Shown here piece by piece: positions 61,152 to 64,000 of a stretch of 64,000 bases of DNA. The translations under genes were made by a program, and so were the position numbers. The stretch spans positions 34,639 to 98,638 of the forward strand of contig NZ_JAKLWS010000016.1 in the NCBI RefSeq assembly GCF_022012475.1, read 5' to 3'. Origin of the DNA: Rhodohalobacter sulfatireducens (GTDB taxonomy: Bacteria; Bacteroidota; Rhodothermia; Balneolales; Balneolaceae). The notes under the pieces were generated by a model that ran no database searches, was not told where the DNA came from, and saw only the letters and a program-made list of their open reading frames with translations. Position 1 is the first letter of the stretch. Each line of letters opens with the position of its first letter.

Positions 61152-62299
61152 CATCCGGTTTTTTGAGGAATCATGAATGTGAACTTGCTGCCTTTGTCGA
61201 GTTCACTTTCCGCCCATATCCTGCCTCCGTGCGTTTTTATAAAATCTTTGCAAAGAAGGAGGCCCAACCCCGTTCCTGTTTCATTGTAGGTGCCTTTTGA
61301 TGAATGCCTTTTATCGACATTGAATAAATCTTCAATATTATCTTTTGAGATTCCTACACCATTATCTATAACTGATATTGATATTTCACCTTTGTTTTTT
61401 TCCGATTCAATATCAATTTTTCCGCCGGGCTGGGTAAACTTAACTCCGTTCGATACCAAGTTTCGTAATACAAGAGTAATCATCGGTTTATCAGCATATA
61501 CCAACGTTCCGGGAGGTATCCCATTTGTCAGGGATATAGATTTTTGGTGGGATGAATCTCTTAGCAAATCAATGACCTCATCAGCGACTTCATCTATTTC
61601 AAAATATTCTGGATTAAACTTGGTTTTACCCGTTTGGGATTGAGCCCATGCCAGTAGATTGTTTAACAGGTCCATCACTCGTTTTGAGGAGTGCTGAATC
61701 ATCTGGGCAAGCTCCAAGGAATCGTCGTAGTGTTTGTTTTTCAATTGGTCTATCAAAAGTTCACTAAATCCCAAGATGCCGGAAAACGGATTTTTTAAAT
61801 CGTGCCCGATAATGGAGAAAAACCGGTCTTTTGTGGCAATCAGTTCACTTAACCGTGTTTCACTATCTTTCAGGGCTTTCTCGGCTTTCTTTCGCTCAGT
61901 GATATCCCGAACATTCAGAACTACAGCTTGAATATCCGGATTATGAAGTTGATTATTTCCATATGCTTCAAGGTATACCCAGTCACCATTTTTGTGCCGG
62001 TGCCTGTATTGTGTGCCCCCATGTTTTGAGTGTTTCACAATATCCAAGAAGCCCTGTTTGGTTTTTGCTTGATCGTCCGGATGAATCATACTCTCGATGA
62101 CTGAAATATCCGTTAGCTCCCGGGGATCATATCCAAGGATTTTTTTACACGATTCGCTAACATATCGTTGAACACCATCCGAGTCTAACAGGACAAGCAT
62201 ATCGAATGAATTTTTAATCAGTTGCCTGAAAGTCTCGTCTGATTTTAAAAATTCATCAGCTGTGACTTCTTTATTTGGATAGGTTGATCCATTATTCAT
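61148..62299 (-). CDS. PAS domain sensor histidine kinase
   Basis: A 383-residue soluble kinase. A PAS domain with its C-terminal PAC motif covers about 20-138 (RHRHKNGDWVYLEAYG, then VLNVRDITERKKAE). The His-kinase region begins near 155 with phospho-acceptor H166 in SIIGHDLKNPFSGILGF. The ATPase part has the N box NLVSNGVKFT, the G1 box VIDNGVGIS and the G2 box TGTGLGLLLCKDF. No membrane segment is seen, so it senses a signal inside the cell. There is no receiver or adjacent response regulator, so it is an orphan in this window. Confidence 0.92.
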   Translation of the reverse strand: MNNGSTYPNKEVTADEFLKSDETFRQLIKNSFDMLVLLDSDGVQRYVSESCKKILGYDPRELTDISVIESMIHPDDQAKTKQGFLDIVKHSKHGGTQYRHRHKNGDWVYLEAYGNNQLHNPDIQAVVLNVRDITERKKAEKALKDSETRLSELIATKDRFFSIIGHDLKNPFSGILGFSELLIDQLKNKHYDDSLELAQMIQHSSKRVMDLLNNLLAWAQSQTGKTKFNPEYFEIDEVADEVIDLLRDSSHQKSISLTNGIPPGTLVYADKPMITLVLRNLVSNGVKFTQPGGKIDIESEKNKGEISISVIDNGVGISKDNIEDLFNVDKRHSSKGTYNETGTGLGLLLCKDFIKTHGGRIWAESELDKGSKFTFMIPQKTGC

Positions 62300-62446
62300 A
62301 CAGCCTCTTGATTAAGATTCCGGGTGCCTTAAGAATCCTCTCATTAGATTTTACTTCTTATAAATTACAAAATAGATGTTGAAAATATTAAGATTGTTCA
62401 CCTAAGCTCTCTCGTTATGAACCAAATATTATTGAGTGGGAATGGA

Positions 62447-63802
62447 TTATCGATTCGATGTCAATGACTCATTTGGACTCCGGTTCACAAAATGGGTATT
62501 TCCGGGTACACTTTCCTGAATAGCTGCCGGGGTTACGACATCCGCTTTATAAAAGTTATTGAGAGTATCTACCGCATTATAGAGCTGACGAACCTGGTCT
62601 TTTTCATTAAAAAACAGTTCAAGCTGTTCTGTAAACTGCATTTCGATGGTATGAAAGCCGATCCCCCGAATTTTGATATTTTTTCGGAGTGCATTTTTTA
62701 CCCGTCGGATCGCTTCCGGCAAAAAAGCGTTTAACACATATTCGTCCAGGTTGGTAAATCCGGGGGTGTTGAATGCAAAACTGTCGCCGTCCCACTTGTT
62801 GTCCTGGTAACGGATGTAGCACCCCCAGCGGCGTGCTTTTCGTTTATAGCCACGCATCCGGTAACATACTTTCCGAACGGCTTTGATGATCTCACCCTTT
62901 ACCTGGATGGGATCGTCCGTCCAATCCGAAAACGTATGCATATAGCTGACTTCGTCCGGCACGTGATCGTCATTATCCAACACTTTGGCCTTATCTCGGC
63001 CGGTCACTGTCTCCCAGAAAAGCTGCCCCTGCATCTCCCCAAATATCTTTTTGAACGGAGCTGGGCCCGATTTATGAGCATCCGCTATGGTGTGTAACCC
63101 ATATTTTTTGAGATGTTCGTATCGCCGTCGTCCGATTCCCCATACCTCATCCATCGGGAGGGGATAGATATATTGAGCGGCATCGTCGTGGGTGAGGATC
63201 AGCGTTAATCCATTGGGTTTTCGGAGATCGGAAGCCAGCTTGGAATAGGTTTTACTGTGGGCCATTCCAACGGAGCAAACCAACCCGAGATCATTATAAA
63301 TTGCCTGCTGAAGTTTCTTTCCAAACGCTTCCAGGTGTTGCCGCGGTTTTCCCAGCAAAAAGGTGAGATCCATGAAATATTCATCCATCGAATATTTTTC
63401 TACCTCGGGTGAAAAGTTGTCGAGGATTTCTCGTAACCGTCGGCCAATTTCTGTGTATTTGGAATAATCGATCTGTTTGAACACCAGGTAGGGGCAGATT
63501 TGCGACGCCTCGAAAGCGCTCATCGCTGTTTTAATACCCAGCGCCCGTGCTTCGTAACTGGCTGTTGCCACAATTCCGCGGGCCGTTCCATCCGGCTTAC
63601 GCCAACCGCCCATCGCCACGGGGAGTCCATAAAGATTATAAGACTGCTGCTCCACCTGTGCGTAATAACAGCTCATGTCCAGGTGCAGGTACAGCCGCTT
63701 TTTCCGGGACGTATGCTGGTGATCCTTCGCCACAGAACTGTACAGCGTGATGCGATGCACATCCTGGTCAAGGTCGTAGTCGGTATGTTGGTTCGGGTCC
63801 AT
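62447..63802 (-). CDS. Y-family DNA polymerase (DinB-like)
   Basis: A 451-residue translesion polymerase. After a 37-residue leader, the palm starts LYLHLDMSCYYAQVEQ, with metal-binding D42 and the steric-gate position occupied by Tyr47 (Phe in E. coli DinB). The other catalytic acids are D140-E141 in YSMDEYFMDL. The helix-hairpin-helix LPMDEVWGIGRRRYEHLKKYGLHT is near 216-238, and the little-finger domain covers about 290-390. A beta-clamp-binding motif QLELFF is at 393-398, followed by a tail of about 50 residues. It inserts bases past damage, with lower fidelity. No lexA or imuA gene is near. It could be a DinB or an ImuB-like form, but the intact acids favour an active enzyme. Confidence 0.9.
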   Translation of the reverse strand: MDPNQHTDYDLDQDVHRITLYSSVAKDHQHTSRKKRLYLHLDMSCYYAQVEQQSYNLYGLPVAMGGWRKPDGTARGIVATASYEARALGIKTAMSAFEASQICPYLVFKQIDYSKYTEIGRRLREILDNFSPEVEKYSMDEYFMDLTFLLGKPRQHLEAFGKKLQQAIYNDLGLVCSVGMAHSKTYSKLASDLRKPNGLTLILTHDDAAQYIYPLPMDEVWGIGRRRYEHLKKYGLHTIADAHKSGPAPFKKIFGEMQGQLFWETVTGRDKAKVLDNDDHVPDEVSYMHTFSDWTDDPIQVKGEIIKAVRKVCYRMRGYKRKARRWGCYIRYQDNKWDGDSFAFNTPGFTNLDEYVLNAFLPEAIRRVKNALRKNIKIRGIGFHTIEMQFTEQLELFFNEKDQVRQLYNAVDTLNNFYKADVVTPAAIQESVPGNTHFVNRSPNESLTSNR

Positions 63803-63868
63803 TAAACGTATTATAACAAATTACACATATATTGTACATAATATTTGGTTTGGTGTTTAAAGTTTCAG

Positions 63869-63905
63869 GTTTGTGGTTGTGGTTTGTGGTTTGTGGTTTG
63901 TGGTA
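63869..63905. repeat. Tandem GTGGTTT repeats
   Basis: About five near-perfect copies of a seven-base unit (GTGGTTT), preceded by GTTTAAAGTTTCAGG. It lies upstream of the polymerase gene and resembles one arm of the GTT-rich inverted repeats elsewhere. Confidence 0.65.
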
Positions 63906-63906
63906 T

Positions 63907-63992
63907 GTCAATCCCTGGATTGACTTGACCGTTTGTTAAGGTTATTAGTTTAGATGTAGGGTACAGTATGGATATTGACATGAAGTGTCAAT
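63907..63992. repeat. Two tight hairpins at the right edge
   Basis: GTCAATCC-ct-GGATTGAC (63907-63924) is an 8-bp perfect stem with a two-base loop. ATTGACA-tgaag-TGTCAAT (63974-63992) is a 7-bp perfect stem with a five-base loop. No T-run follows either. Confidence 0.6.
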
Positions 63993-64000
63993 TGCGTTGG

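Noticed and set aside
63818..63848. LexA/SOS box before the Y-family polymerase
   Set aside because: A TACA...TGTA-like A/T-rich segment exists, but only about four outer base pairs are symmetric and it does not match a known LexA box.
63869..63905. Short-period repeats as a CRISPR array
   Set aside because: The unit is seven bases with no spacers, so it is a simple tandem repeat; no cas genes are present.

Overview
The window reads as chromosomal DNA of a Bacteroidota-like bacterium, most probably from the Balneola/Rhodothermus side of that supergroup. The pointers are many short lipoprotein signals ending in a cysteine, weak ribosome binding sites, a short NuoG-type complex I, a PlsX-FabH-FabD-FabG-AcpP-FabF-Rnc block, and secreted sulfatase and GH95 fucosidase genes typical of marine or saline polysaccharide users. 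The organism call is an inference from gene style only. No rRNA, tRNA, CRISPR array, prophage or intact insertion sequence was found.

Layout. 1-5100: end of a PBP4-type carboxypeptidase, an NtrC-type sigma-54 activator, folD, and an M3 peptidase lipoprotein ending in a hairpin-rich 3' region and a strong terminator. 5191-9380: a sulfatase, a 530-bp gap with a possible transposase remnant, a lipoprotein with six BON domains, and a gene-poor stretch. 9381-12036: a small DUF2283 protein and an SLC12-type transporter. 12116-15099: a reverse-strand tetR / ABC ATPase / permease / permease operon with stop-start overlaps and two matching palindromes upstream of tetR that look like its operators. 15225-25105: a mixed accessory stretch with two paralogous glycine-zipper secreted proteins, an MsbA-like ABC exporter, an NfeD-SPFH-SPFH cluster, a membrane protein, an AT-rich sulfotransferase, an alpha/beta hydrolase lipoprotein and an SRPBCC protein.

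25345-33208: reverse-strand complex I genes nuoA-B-C-D-E-F-G-H. Between nuoF and nuoG sits a 455-bp insert with 24-bp inverted ends. It holds a four-helix-bundle (23S rRNA intervening-sequence family) gene broken by one extra A. nuoI to nuoN are absent here. 33405-37100: a GH95 fucosidase, a lipoprotein of unknown function and a decayed secreted-protein pseudogene. 37105-41196: a class A PBP, an LpxH-like phosphoesterase and a polyprenyl synthase on the reverse strand. 41327-44235: pfkA, pgi and a deoxynucleoside kinase. 44277-51015: the DUF177-rpmF-plsX-fabH-fabD-fabG-acpP-fabF-rnc lipid synthesis block. 51112-53927: mgtE, then thyA-folA. 54215-63802: an HD hydrolase/thioesterase pair, an M42 peptidase, a DUF6174 lipoprotein, a phosphotriesterase-like protein, a DUF3500 protein, a DUF3592 membrane protein, a PAS histidine kinase and a Y-family DNA polymerase.

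The least explained material is intergenic. There are GTT-rich inverted repeats next to folD, nuoG and thyA, one pair of which brackets the four-helix-bundle gene. There is a dispersed palindrome of about 62 bp in two copies, a repeat pair whose hairpin stem shows a compensatory change, and a recurring class of perfect hairpins with two- or three-base loops.
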